The position numbers and the translations under genes were made by a program. From contig NC_082408.1 of assembly GCF_004011695.2 (NCBI RefSeq), positions 1,225,501 to 1,289,500 on the forward strand: a DNA stretch of 64,000 nt. Reading direction: 5' to 3'. Of the stretch, positions 53,420 through 62,885 are shown piece by piece. This DNA is from Ascochyta rabiei (lineage: Eukaryota; Ascomycota; Dothideomycetes; Pleosporales; Didymellaceae). Under the pieces are notes generated by a model. It was given only the letters and a program-made list of their open reading frames with translations. It did no database searches and was not told where the DNA came from. Each line of letters opens with the position of its first letter. Positions within the stretch are counted from its first letter, which is position 1.

Positions 53420-54818
53420 ATGGGCAACTCGACAATAAGCAATGACGCCGGTAAAAACACGCCCAACATCTGGAAAGAAGCCTATGAAGCTTTGAAAGAT
53501 GATGAAAAGGGCAGAGAAAGGCTGCAGAAATTGAACAGCATCATCAAAGAGCAGCTAGGTAAACCAAAGCTGAAGCTCCGATCTGAAGACGGCTACAAGC
53601 AACTGCTCAAGCTGATCAAGAAGAAAGCAGAGTCGTTGCAGCAGAGCAAATCGTCAGAGAAGGTTGGTCGGATATGTAAGAACATGATGAGCATCCAGGA
53701 ACTTGTTGCAGCTGGTGCAAATGTGGGAGGACCTTACATTGCAATTCCTGCTGCGGCGCTCTTCCTCGCCTTTTCCGTAAGCACTCCAACCGCCGTATAT
53801 TTTCGTGTAGAAGAACCAGCTTAACCTGCTCTAGATGAATCAAATTTACCTCGCTGAACGTGTTGCGATGTATAACCTTGCAGAAACTGTGACAAACTAC
53901 GTGGTTCTAAACGCGAAGTCGCACCTTCGCATCAAAGTTCAGCCTAATGACGACCTCGACATGCGCGACGCCAAAGACAAGCTCCATACAGTATACGTTG
54001 GGTTGTACAAACTGATCATCCTTGCCTCAGCGCAACTGACAATCTCTCTGTTTGGCAGCTTCCAACTTGTCAAAAACCTAGCCAAGCATTATGACTGGAC
54101 AGGACAGCTCGAAGAGCTCAGAGGGAAGGCGTCAGTGGTGGCAGAATTCCGAGAAGAGCTGAAAGACTGGGAAAAACTTGGGGAAGCGAAGAAAAGAGCA
54201 GATCGACCTGATCCCAGAAAAGCAATGGGCCCCGGGTGTCGTAACCCTCTTCACTGGGCTGCTGCCCTTGGTGTACCGGAGCAGGTTGCATTCTACGTAC
54301 AGAATAAGGAGTATCCCATCAATGCCCTCACTCCTCAGAGCTGGACCGCCGCACACTTGGCAGCAAGAGAAGGGCACACGCGAATCTTGAGAATGTTGCT
54401 GACAGCGCCTGGCATTGATCTCACCATCAAGAACAGAGAAGGACGGACACCACTACACATCGCTGCTATATACAATCGAACCTGGGCCGTAAAGCTGCTA
54501 CTCGAGCGACGCGCTAAGCTGCTGAGCTTGCGAGACAACTACGACCGCACGGCCTTCATCCTGGCGGCCGAGAGAGGGAATGTGGAAGTTATGAAGGCTT
54601 TGAAGGGCTACGGGCAGAACATGAACGAAGTCACGATAAAGCAAGGCTGGACAGCATTGCATCTAGCCGCCGAGAACGGCAAGGTCAACGCAGTTAAGTG
54701 GCTTGCGGAGAACGGGACGAAGAAGTGGGCCAAGGTCAGAGACGGGCTACAGAAGGGCATGACAGCGAAACAGATAGCTGAGCAGAAGGGAAAAACTAAG
54801 GTTGTGGAGTTACTCTGA
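53420..54818 (+). CDS. NWD-like N-terminal domain fused to ankyrin repeats, no NACHT
   Basis: Exons 53420-53776 and 53835-54818 give 446 residues. Residues 1-245 form an all-helical domain beginning NIWKEAYEALKDDEKGRERLQKL and containing a GGPYIAIPAAALFLAFS hydrophobic helix. This pattern is that of the NWD-type N-terminal domain seen ahead of NACHT in fungal STAND proteins. Residues about 275-435 hold roughly five ankyrin repeats (NPLHWAAALG, TAAHLAAREGH, TPLHIAAIYN, TALHLAAENGK). No P-loop or Walker B is present between them, so this is an NLR-shaped protein without its ATPase. It lies head to tail only 174 bp after the NACHT-zinc finger gene. It may work with a STAND partner or be a decayed NLR; the intact frame and splice sites favour a functional gene. 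Confidence 0.85.
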
Positions 54819-55057
54819 AATGTAAAGTCCGAATATGCTGAAGACCCGCTAGCAGACTACACTGGTCACTCTCAAATTCTCTAAACGGATCAAAGTACAC
54901 ACTTTACGCAGCGTTTCATTCCTAAAGAGCGCTGTATCTTACCACGACCCATTAAACAACTTATTTACGGAGACAGAGTAAAGATAGGGTCTTAAGAGAC
55001 ATAACCTATCCATTTGAATGCCCGCTCATGCAGAGCCTTATCTACACGGCTCAACCA

Positions 55058-55076
55058 CGCTAAAGAAAGCAGTGCA
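55058..55076 (+). repeat. 19-bp dispersed element, AAGCAGTG subtype
   Basis: CGCTAAAGAAAGCAGTGCA: two adjacent T to A changes, the same variant as the copy at 16894. Confidence 0.8.
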
Positions 55077-55194
55077 AATCAACCTTGATATAGAAATAAA
55101 ATAGAATTACTCAATCCGTCACACAACTCAATGATGCTAAGACCATCGCAGCGCGAAATAGCACAACACGCCCAGCCCACCTAGCCACTATGAA

Positions 55195-55197
<3 letters not shown>

Positions 55198-55227
<30 letters not shown>
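55198..55227 (+). repeat. (CA)n microsatellite
   Basis: About 15 dinucleotide units followed by a short T run. Confidence 0.92.
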
Positions 55228-55230
<3 letters not shown>

Positions 55231-55976
55231 TTTTCCTCTGAGCCGTCTGCCCACGAAGCACCTCAACGACAAGTCAACGACCCTAGGTACGAATCACAAT
55301 GCGAGTTTGCGCAGTATGGATACGACTCTATAGCACTCGATCTGCAAACTAGGACACCTCTACTGACGCGAATGTTCACGCCAGTGCCCGTCGATGCTGT
55401 CTGTCTCTAATCTCTATCATTGTCTTGATGTATACAAATCCGCTATTTTCGGAATTCGTCATCCACAGACGTGATCTTCCGCCCCTCTCTCTCTCTCGCA
55501 AGACCCGCTGGTCTTGTGTCTACGTCTCCATCTGCGTCGTCGTTGACAACTCGTGGCAGAGACTGCTTGCAAATCATGGCTCGGCTCGTGGCGATAAAAC
55601 GAACACACTTGCAAGCACAGAGCCAAGCAGATAGATTGTGATTTAGACTCTGGCTTACTTGACACAACAGGTATAGGGTGTGATATGATACATGTACAAA
55701 ACAAGCAGTCGCTGCAACGCTCATGCCAGCCAAGCAAAAGGGGGCAGGATATCCATCTGTGCATCCAACCATGCACAAAGCCGCCCATGTCCTTCTCCTG
55801 TTCGAAGCCGCCATGTTGATGCCATGCTACAAAAAAGATTCTCAAACGCCTTGGATATCGTGTGTCTGAAGCCAAATCAACTGCCGATGATAGCGCCCAG
55901 ATAGGTAAACGGACATCGACTCAAACGCCAAAATGCCCAAAAAATAAATCGATACACAAGATCAAGACAAAGGGCT

Positions 55977-58900
55977 CTATCGCTGCCATCCATCCCGTTG
56001 CGGCGGTCGCACGCTGTTGGCCCAATCCATATGTCCATTGGGTCCCGTAGGCGGCTGCCTTTGCTCAGAGCCTGGTCCTCTTCCATACGGTCCCACGTTG
56101 CCTCTCATCAGGCTGTCGCGGAAATGAGCCTCCCGATCCCTAAGCTCGCGCTCGCGCTCGCGCATCTCCTGCTCCCGCATCTGACTTTCTCGTCGCATTT
56201 GTTCTTCCCTGTTGAGTGCAGCCTGTTGTTGCTGGGCTGATTCTTGACGAATGCGATCGGCGATCCCTCTGTCACGAGGGAAAGACTGTGAGAATCGCGA
56301 CGGTTCCTCTGAGAGACGTTGACCATACAGAGGGTGGTTGTTCGCACCCAACGATGAGTGAGGTGGGTGTTGCAGTGGGGGAGGTTGTTGCCCATCGTTT
56401 CTCGAGAGTGGAGTATGCGAGCGCTGAGAAAGGTAGCCACGATCCTGCTGCTGCGGCTGGTAGCGCAGATCCTCGTGTATCGGGGTGGAGCGTAGGTGTG
56501 GGTTGGCTAGTTGCTCTCGAAGATACTCTGTTCGCTGGGAAAGCTCTCGACTGGTATCACGATCCGAGTTAAGGGATTCGAGATCGTGGTGGAGGTCTCG
56601 AGGATCCCGCCCACGAAACTGTTCTGTCATGCTACCTGGACCTCGCATTGATTGATGGGCGGGATGCTCACTCGGCGTGGGAGGATTCGAATAAGTCAGG
56701 CCTGGGTTCTGAGCCTGTGCATGTTCGTTGCGAGTTGTCATCTCCCTTTGCTGAGCGATGTGGCTGGTGCGCAGATGAGGACTTGGTCGCATACCCATTG
56801 GACCCGAGGGTGGAGCACCAGCCCCAGGAGGATCAACTTGAGCATACGGATTCGGTTGGAGAATCTGACTGGACGCAGCTGACGCAGCCTGCGCATGCTG
56901 AGCAGAACCAGTACCCTGCATGCTATGACGTGAAGATTGTCCAGGTGCCCCACTTACACTCGGAGTGCGGGAGTGTAGGTGAGGCGAGTTGGCGTACGTA
57001 GCCATGGGTGGCGGTGATGGATTGTGCCGCTGCGAATTGTGCTGAGCGAAGACCGAGCGATGATTGCCGAACAACCTTGAATCGTTGAATGCGGGTTGAG
57101 GTAAGCCAGGGTGAGAAGTCGGAAGCCCTGCAGACTGTTGCGCCTGGCTATGGGCAGGATGAAACTGTTGCCGTTGTTGCTGCTGCTGCCAGCCTTCCCG
57201 ACCACCAGGTCTGCTCCCTGGCGTTTGCTCACTAGTTAGATCAATAGACCTATTGGCAGTAGAGGAAGGCATCGAGCTTTGCGGCACATAGGAAGACCGA
57301 CCATAAGGAGGCTGCGTGGTGGCACTATCCCCAAACATATCGCGTCTCGACCCAGACGCCTGGGAAGAAGTCGGTGGGGGCGCGATGGACGTCTGTTGCG
57401 AAGGTGTTGTGCTGTGCGACGGAGGTCCCTGCTCGGTAGGCTTCTTCCGTGTGGGTTCTTCCGGTTCGGGATCGTTGAGCAAAGACAACAGGTTGGACTT
57501 CCTAGGCGGCGCGGCAGGCTTGGAAACGGTCGGAGGTGGTCCGCTTTGCATAGCAGGCTGACTGAACGAGGGTCGAGCTTGGTGCTGAGACTGCAGAACG
57601 GGCGTGTGCTGAGCTTGTGGAATGGCCGACGGTGGAGCATACCTTGGTTCTTCCTTTACCGGCGGAGTGGAAATGGAAGAACGCGACGGCAGCTGTTGCG
57701 CGGCCGAGAAAATGCCATGGGCTTGAGACATGACGTCTGACGGCGGCTGAGTCATGGCCTGAGCCTGTGAGACCTGACGAGAGTGCGAGTATGGCATTGG
57801 CCGGTGTTCGGGTGATTTTGCTATCGAGTTCGAACGGACAGGAGGCATGAGTGGCGGGGGTCCACCAGGAGGGAATGCTCTTTGATGGTGCATCTCCTGG
57901 GAGATTCGCCGCGCATGTTGCTGTTTTTGGAACCGGTGCTCCTGCTCTTGTTGAAGCTCAGATCTGGCCAAGTTCTCCCGCTCTTGATGGCTCAAACCAC
58001 GGAATCCAGACTGTTGATGTTGCTCTTGATTGCGTATCTGCGATGCCACGTGTGACTGCATGGCCCGCGCGGGATGATGAAAGGACGCTTGCGATGACAT
58101 TCGGTTCTCGATACGCGGATGCAAATCCTCGGAAAAGTACCCAGCTCGAGGACCGTTGTGATGCGGCTTGTGCTGAGACATGTTGTGTTGAAGATGATGT
58201 TGCGGTTGACTTCTCGGCAACTGGGCAGGTGGCGAGTGGTGTTGCGCCATTGAAGGCACAGATGCCAAAGGTGTCTCTGGCAGCGGAGAGAATGCAGAGC
58301 TGGAGGGCACAGGCGGCTTCACCTGGCCGGCGGCAGCTTGGGGCAAGAAGAGGGTGGAATGAGCGGTTTGAGGAGGTGAGTTCCTCGACAAGTTGACATG
58401 GCTGAGAAGAGGAGATTGGTTTTGCTCGGCCGGCGCGAGATTGCGAGGAAGTACACTCTGCGTGCTCTCGTAACGTCTCTTAGGCGCAGGAGTCGGCGTC
58501 GGCGGCGGCCCCAGGTCATCGCCCCGCTCCCTTCTCGCATCAGCGTCCTTCGCCGCTTGCTCGAGCTCTGACTTTCCGCCTTCAACCATGCGTAGGTACT
58601 GGTTCTTGATCATGATGTGCGTCTTTGTGCCCATGTGGTTGGCAAACCCGATCCAGTCTGTGCCAAAGTGTGCGACATTCTTTTCGAAATCCTGCAGTTC
58701 GGATACGGACCAGTAGCTGGAGGGACCAGGCCTGGCGTTGGGTTGCGCCTTCTGCCGCTCCATCATGCCGATAGGCATACTTCCTGGAAGTGACGGAAGT
58801 TCAACATGACCGCCTACAAAACTTGACAGTGCAGGCTCACCCATTCGATCCTCATGCTGACTAACGTGAATCGGTGCGGGCATCTCCACAACAGGTCGTT

Positions 58901-61900
58901 TCCCAAATTCGTCTTCCGCTTTGACTCCTGGAACCTTTTCTTTGCGGTCAGGCTTGACAGGGGATACAGATGGAGCTGCCACAAGAGTGGGATTCTTGAC
59001 CTTTTTTACCTTCTCCTTGTTGGCCTTGCTTCGTCTGCTGGCTTTCTCTGGGTTGCCATCTGCATCAGTCTGCCGGCGGACTCGGCCTTGCGTGGGTATG
59101 GCAGCCGTTGGATCGAAATCGGCCTCCATGCCACCAAACGTGGGCGCCGCTGAGCGTCGAGGTCGTCCGGTTTCGGTGACGGGAAGAGGGAGGCCATCCT
59201 CTCCTGCAGCTTCAGATCGTTCCATGTTTACGATAGCTCCGCGTCCACGTGCAGTACCCCCACCTCGTTTTCGTGCGCCTCCACGTCTACCTCTGACTTT
59301 ACCCTTGTACTCTCTGGCCCACTTAGTGGCGTAGTAGTGATTGATGCAGTCTTTGTAGGTTCGCTCGGTACCGCACTCTCTGTACAGGATCTCTGCGAGC
59401 CTGCCCCACTTTTTGGCATATTGATCTCTGTAATTCGCCACCATAACCCGGTGTTCGTCCAACGTGAAATCGTCCTCTGGTGGCTCGTAGTGGAAAGCGA
59501 AGATGCCCTGTCCTGGTTCACGCTGAAAATTCGTATCGACAAAATTCCGTCGTTGTGCTTCAGCCTCGCTGAGTTCCAATGGAAGATCAGCTTCCTTCTC
59601 AGGGTCGGCCATGCTCCTCTTTGGCTCGCTATCTTGTTTTCCCATCCTTTCCTCTTCGGCAGTCTTCAGAGATTCTTTGATCACTGCCTCCAAGTCCAGT
59701 TCGGTAGCCCAGCGACTGGCGTGGCTACGACGGCCCGTGGGCCCCGGAACATCGAGCAGTGTACCGACCGTGGAGCTTTGGACATCCGGTGTGGTAGCCT
59801 TTAAACTGGGTTCGGCTGACGGCTGTCTTTCTTGCTCGTCCTGTTCACGTTCATCATCCCATTGGCGGATAGAGAGACGCCACTGCTTGTACTTTGCGGC
59901 ATATTGACGTAGCGTGTCTTCTTCGTTCAGCTCAGGCCGGATGGCTCTTTGATACAACTTGAGCATGTTGGACTTGATAGCGTCGGGGAGTCCCGGCCGA
60001 TCCTGCTCAATGTCAGACAGCGGGGTGGGCGGGCCAGAGCCAAGGTACGGAAGACCCGTAAGATCGAGCAGCACTTCTGGTTCCTTTGAAGCCTCACGTC
60101 GTAGGCGAAGTGCCGCTGTTGCTGGCGCAATTGAGCGTTCAGCCCTCTTTTCCGTCGCATAGTTGTCCGATTCGTCGGCATTGGGCGTTAAGAGTTCTAC
60201 TGGGTTGCGCACAGCAGGAGACTGGACGGGTGACGCAACGGGAACTGCTGTTGGACGCGGTACGTCTTCCCTCTTTACAGCATCCTGCTCGAGTTCCTCG
60301 TATGGAGCCGGCAGATGGTCGGCGGTGACGCACGACAACAATATGATCTCTTGCAGAGGGGTAGTCGCGCGCAGATGTGGCGCACTAAGATCCACAAGCT
60401 TGGCTTCAAGTCGTGCCTTGTCTCTGTTGTACTTTGCTTCTGATTCGGCAAAATCGTCTTCGTCGAGGTCGAGATCATCATCAGAATCTTGCATTGCCTC
60501 GGGCGCAGATGATGCAGCTGACATGGGTGGCTGCATGGGGCGAGGGGAGGCTTCTGCCATGACTACATCAGAGTGCCGTCTTGTTTCAATCGACACAGGT
60601 TTCAGAGAAGAGGCCATGGATCTTTCTGCGGATGCAGCCCGTCCCCTCGGCCGGTCCATGCCGCTAGACGTGCGAAAATACGAAGAGGAACCAAACTGAG
60701 CCTGCTGTGCATGCTGTGGATGGACAGTAGAGCTAGGAAATTCGAGCTTTGGTGCTTTCGGGGCTGTTCCGAACGTCCGTTCACGGTCTTCCATTGGCAG
60801 CTCTCGCTTTGTAGGGACACTGGGTCTATTCGGTATGAGGCCTGGTCGTACCCACTGCATACTTTTCGGTCCACCACCCATGGGAGCTCTCGGGGCGTTA
60901 AACACGGGTCTCTCAGATGGTGCATAGGGTGGAGGTGGCCGCGGTGCCATTGGTGTCCTATCAGCCTTGGGTCCAGTCGGAATGTTAGCTGGCAAACTCT
61001 TTGGTGATGCATTGATAGAAGCATCGCCACTGCCACTGCGGGGTCCCTGTGGCGGAGGTGGTATCGCACTGGAAGAGGTATCCCTTGGGAGGTAGGGAGG
61101 AAGAGGGGTCCTCGAAAACGACGGCGAGACGTTAGCCCTAAGTGCCGCCTGCGGCGCAGTAGGAGGTGGGCGCGGTCTTGGTGCTGGGCCCTGTGGAGGT
61201 GATTTCGCAGGAGCCGAGGATGCAGACGGGGGAGGTCCTTGACGTGCTGGGTAGGGTGGTGCATGAAGTGGCCGCGGAACAAGACCCTTTATTTCTGCCC
61301 GATCTGTCTCCGGCGCGTTGGCGGTCGATGAGGGAACAGAAGGTGGTAAACTCGAGGGCGGATCCATACGCGGAGGTCCGTTCGGTCCTGGTCGCGTCTC
61401 TTGCGTTTGTATTTCAACGTTGGGTCGCTCGGAGGGAACGCGATCTAGGATCCTGTCTGCTTTGGGCCCAGTGGGTGCAACGACGGGGCCAGAAGGCAAG
61501 CTATTCTTAGGCACAACCAGCGCTGGAGGAGCTGTGATGGCCGGGGCTGCTGTGGCAGAAGGCGCAGGGGCCGATGGTGTCGGAGGAGGAGGCAGTGTAG
61601 AAGGAGATGCTGGAGTAGGAGGTGCAGGTGCAGCTGGAGCTGGGTTGCTAGATTGTACAGTTTTAGGAGGTAGTGCTGCCGATGAGCTTGGCTTCACATC
61701 AAGCGTGGGATTTCTCCAGACATTAGATCCAAAGGCCGGGACTGCAGCGGGCGGCGACGAGGGACGCGGAGCATACCTCTCTCTGGATGCCTCTGCGCGG
61801 CTCGCTAGCAGGAGGTCGTCCTTGCCGGGATCTCGACGGGAGTCCTTGGCGGCAGATGGGTCCATGGCAATGGACGAGCGTCGAGAGTAAGCGTCCACCT

Positions 61901-62885
61901 GGGGGCCTAGGCGGTCGGCCGGGGATGCATGGTGCGAAGGATGCGGGGTTGGCCCGGTGGGCGTTCCTGGCACGTGTCGCGAATCAGGCGGTCCGGGGCC
62001 GCGGTGCGTGTCCAACGCTCTCGGCCCGGGCTTTGCAGCGCCGGCAGGGCCGATGTATGAGTCGTACTCTCTTGGAAACCGCCGGTCGTCGCGGTCCCTC
62101 CTATCAAACTCGCGTTCATCGCGAAGATCACGGTCTCGTCGTATAGGCGATCGACTGCGCGGCCTGTACGAGCGATCTGGGGGCCGGTCACGCGGATCGT
62201 GGTGCCGATCCCGGTCGTCAGGGTGGAAAGGTCTCCCTCGCCCGCCAAAGTCCCTTCCACCTCGCCCCCGCCCAATTCCACTGCCGCGGTAGGAGGAGCC
62301 TGTGCCAAGCAGGGGAGGGTCTGGGAAGGTTGAGCCTGCGGACGGTGGGCCGTCGCGAGAGTTGCGTCGGGCCCGGCTGACATCGAGGTCACGCGGGGGG
62401 AAGTCTCTCTGATCGCGGGCATCTCGGAGGTCTCGAATGGGCGAGCGTCGCGGTGGTGGAGTTGGACGTCTTTCTCTTCGATCGCGATCGAATTCTCGGT
62501 CACGATCTCGGTCACGGTCACGGTCAGCCCTCCAGGAATTGTGCGTGTTGGTCATGGGAGGCGCAGGCCCGCTACTGAGTGGCGGCGCGTCTCGCAAAGG
62601 CGTGGGCTCACCCCTACTCGGAAATCCTCTCCCTCGGCCATCGCGAGGCGTTGGAGGGGCGCCTAGAGGGCCTCCCGTAGCAGGGCCACGTGGTGCATCG
62701 GCGAGCGACTTTGGACCCCGGGGCACGTCTCGCGGCGGGAAACCACCCGACTCGGGGTTAGGCCTCACGGTGTCATCAGTCCTTGGGGGGTATCCGCCGC
62801 CGAAGTTGGAAGGTCTGCGGTCGCGGTATGGCGGCGACCTGTCTCGTCCGTTTCTGTTGCTGTCCGGATATCGATACGAGGACAT
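55977..62885 (-). CDS. SNT1: Snt1-like SANT-domain protein (Set3 deacetylase complex)
   Basis: A single-exon 2,302-residue protein, the largest in the window. Two SANT domains mark it as the NCoR/Snt1 type, scaffold of the Set3 histone deacetylase complex. SANT1 is at about residue 1,130-1,185 (FTLDEHRVMVANYRDQYAKK... CINHYYATKW). SANT2 is at about 1,380-1,440 (YWSVSELQDFEKNVAHFGTDW... IKNQYLRMV). The N terminus is rich in Arg, Asp, Gly and Pro with many RDRD/RDRR runs, the middle is Pro/Ala-rich, and the C terminus is Gln/His/Pro-rich with a final RERE-type charged helix; all are probably disordered. The ATG at 62885 sits in a GCCACCATGTC context. The frame remains open 110 codons further upstream but that part looks like leader. 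It is notable for 6.9 kb without an intron among intron-rich neighbours. Confidence 0.88.
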   Translation of the reverse strand: MSSYRYPDSNRNGRDRSPPYRDRRPSNFGGGYPPRTDDTVRPNPESGGFPPRDVPRGPKSLADAPRGPATGGPLGAPPTPRDGRGRGFPSRGEPTPLRDAPPLSSGPAPPMTNTHNSWRADRDRDRDRDREFDRDRRERRPTPPPRRSPIRDLRDARDQRDFPPRDLDVSRARRNSRDGPPSAGSTFPDPPLLGTGSSYRGSGIGRGRGGRDFGGRGRPFHPDDRDRHHDPRDRPPDRSYRPRSRSPIRRDRDLRDEREFDRRDRDDRRFPREYDSYIGPAGAAKPGPRALDTHRGPGPPDSRHVPGTPTGPTPHPSHHASPADRLGPQVDAYSRRSSIAMDPSAAKDSRRDPGKDDLLLASRAEASRERYAPRPSSPPAAVPAFGSNVWRNPTLDVKPSSSAALPPKTVQSSNPAPAAPAPPTPASPSTLPPPPTPSAPAPSATAAPAITAPPALVVPKNSLPSGPVVAPTGPKADRILDRVPSERPNVEIQTQETRPGPNGPPRMDPPSSLPPSVPSSTANAPETDRAEIKGLVPRPLHAPPYPARQGPPPSASSAPAKSPPQGPAPRPRPPPTAPQAALRANVSPSFSRTPLPPYLPRDTSSSAIPPPPQGPRSGSGDASINASPKSLPANIPTGPKADRTPMAPRPPPPYAPSERPVFNAPRAPMGGGPKSMQWVRPGLIPNRPSVPTKRELPMEDRERTFGTAPKAPKLEFPSSTVHPQHAQQAQFGSSSYFRTSSGMDRPRGRAASAERSMASSLKPVSIETRRHSDVVMAEASPRPMQPPMSAASSAPEAMQDSDDDLDLDEDDFAESEAKYNRDKARLEAKLVDLSAPHLRATTPLQEIILLSCVTADHLPAPYEELEQDAVKREDVPRPTAVPVASPVQSPAVRNPVELLTPNADESDNYATEKRAERSIAPATAALRLRREASKEPEVLLDLTGLPYLGSGPPTPLSDIEQDRPGLPDAIKSNMLKLYQRAIRPELNEEDTLRQYAAKYKQWRLSIRQWDDEREQDEQERQPSAEPSLKATTPDVQSSTVGTLLDVPGPTGRRSHASRWATELDLEAVIKESLKTAEEERMGKQDSEPKRSMADPEKEADLPLELSEAEAQRRNFVDTNFQREPGQGIFAFHYEPPEDDFTLDEHRVMVANYRDQYAKKWGRLAEILYRECGTERTYKDCINHYYATKWAREYKGKVRGRRGGARKRGGGTARGRGAIVNMERSEAAGEDGLPLPVTETGRPRRSAAPTFGGMEADFDPTAAIPTQGRVRRQTDADGNPEKASRRSKANKEKVKKVKNPTLVAAPSVSPVKPDRKEKVPGVKAEDEFGKRPVVEMPAPIHVSQHEDRMGEPALSSFVGGHVELPSLPGSMPIGMMERQKAQPNARPGPSSYWSVSELQDFEKNVAHFGTDWIGFANHMGTKTHIMIKNQYLRMVEGGKSELEQAAKDADARRERGDDLGPPPTPTPAPKRRYESTQSVLPRNLAPAEQNQSPLLSHVNLSRNSPPQTAHSTLFLPQAAAGQVKPPVPSSSAFSPLPETPLASVPSMAQHHSPPAQLPRSQPQHHLQHNMSQHKPHHNGPRAGYFSEDLHPRIENRMSSQASFHHPARAMQSHVASQIRNQEQHQQSGFRGLSHQERENLARSELQQEQEHRFQKQQHARRISQEMHHQRAFPPGGPPPLMPPVRSNSIAKSPEHRPMPYSHSRQVSQAQAMTQPPSDVMSQAHGIFSAAQQLPSRSSISTPPVKEEPRYAPPSAIPQAQHTPVLQSQHQARPSFSQPAMQSGPPPTVSKPAAPPRKSNLLSLLNDPEPEEPTRKKPTEQGPPSHSTTPSQQTSIAPPPTSSQASGSRRDMFGDSATTQPPYGRSSYVPQSSMPSSTANRSIDLTSEQTPGSRPGGREGWQQQQQRQQFHPAHSQAQQSAGLPTSHPGLPQPAFNDSRLFGNHRSVFAQHNSQRHNPSPPPMATYANSPHLHSRTPSVSGAPGQSSRHSMQGTGSAQHAQAASAASSQILQPNPYAQVDPPGAGAPPSGPMGMRPSPHLRTSHIAQQREMTTRNEHAQAQNPGLTYSNPPTPSEHPAHQSMRGPGSMTEQFRGRDPRDLHHDLESLNSDRDTSRELSQRTEYLREQLANPHLRSTPIHEDLRYQPQQQDRGYLSQRSHTPLSRNDGQQPPPLQHPPHSSLGANNHPLYGQRLSEEPSRFSQSFPRDRGIADRIRQESAQQQQAALNREEQMRRESQMREQEMRERERELRDREAHFRDSLMRGNVGPYGRGPGSEQRQPPTGPNGHMDWANSVRPPQRDGWQR

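Larger units (their letters stand above)
54819..55976. other. intergenic between convergent genes
   Basis: The region contains one copy of the dispersed element and a (CA)n run. No gene is supported. Confidence 0.5.

Noticed and set aside
53245..53420. A single transcript joining the NACHT-zinc finger gene and the ankyrin gene
   Set aside because: The first gene ends with a stop straight after its last zinc finger and the second has its own ATG and N-terminal domain; no splice pair bridging them was found.
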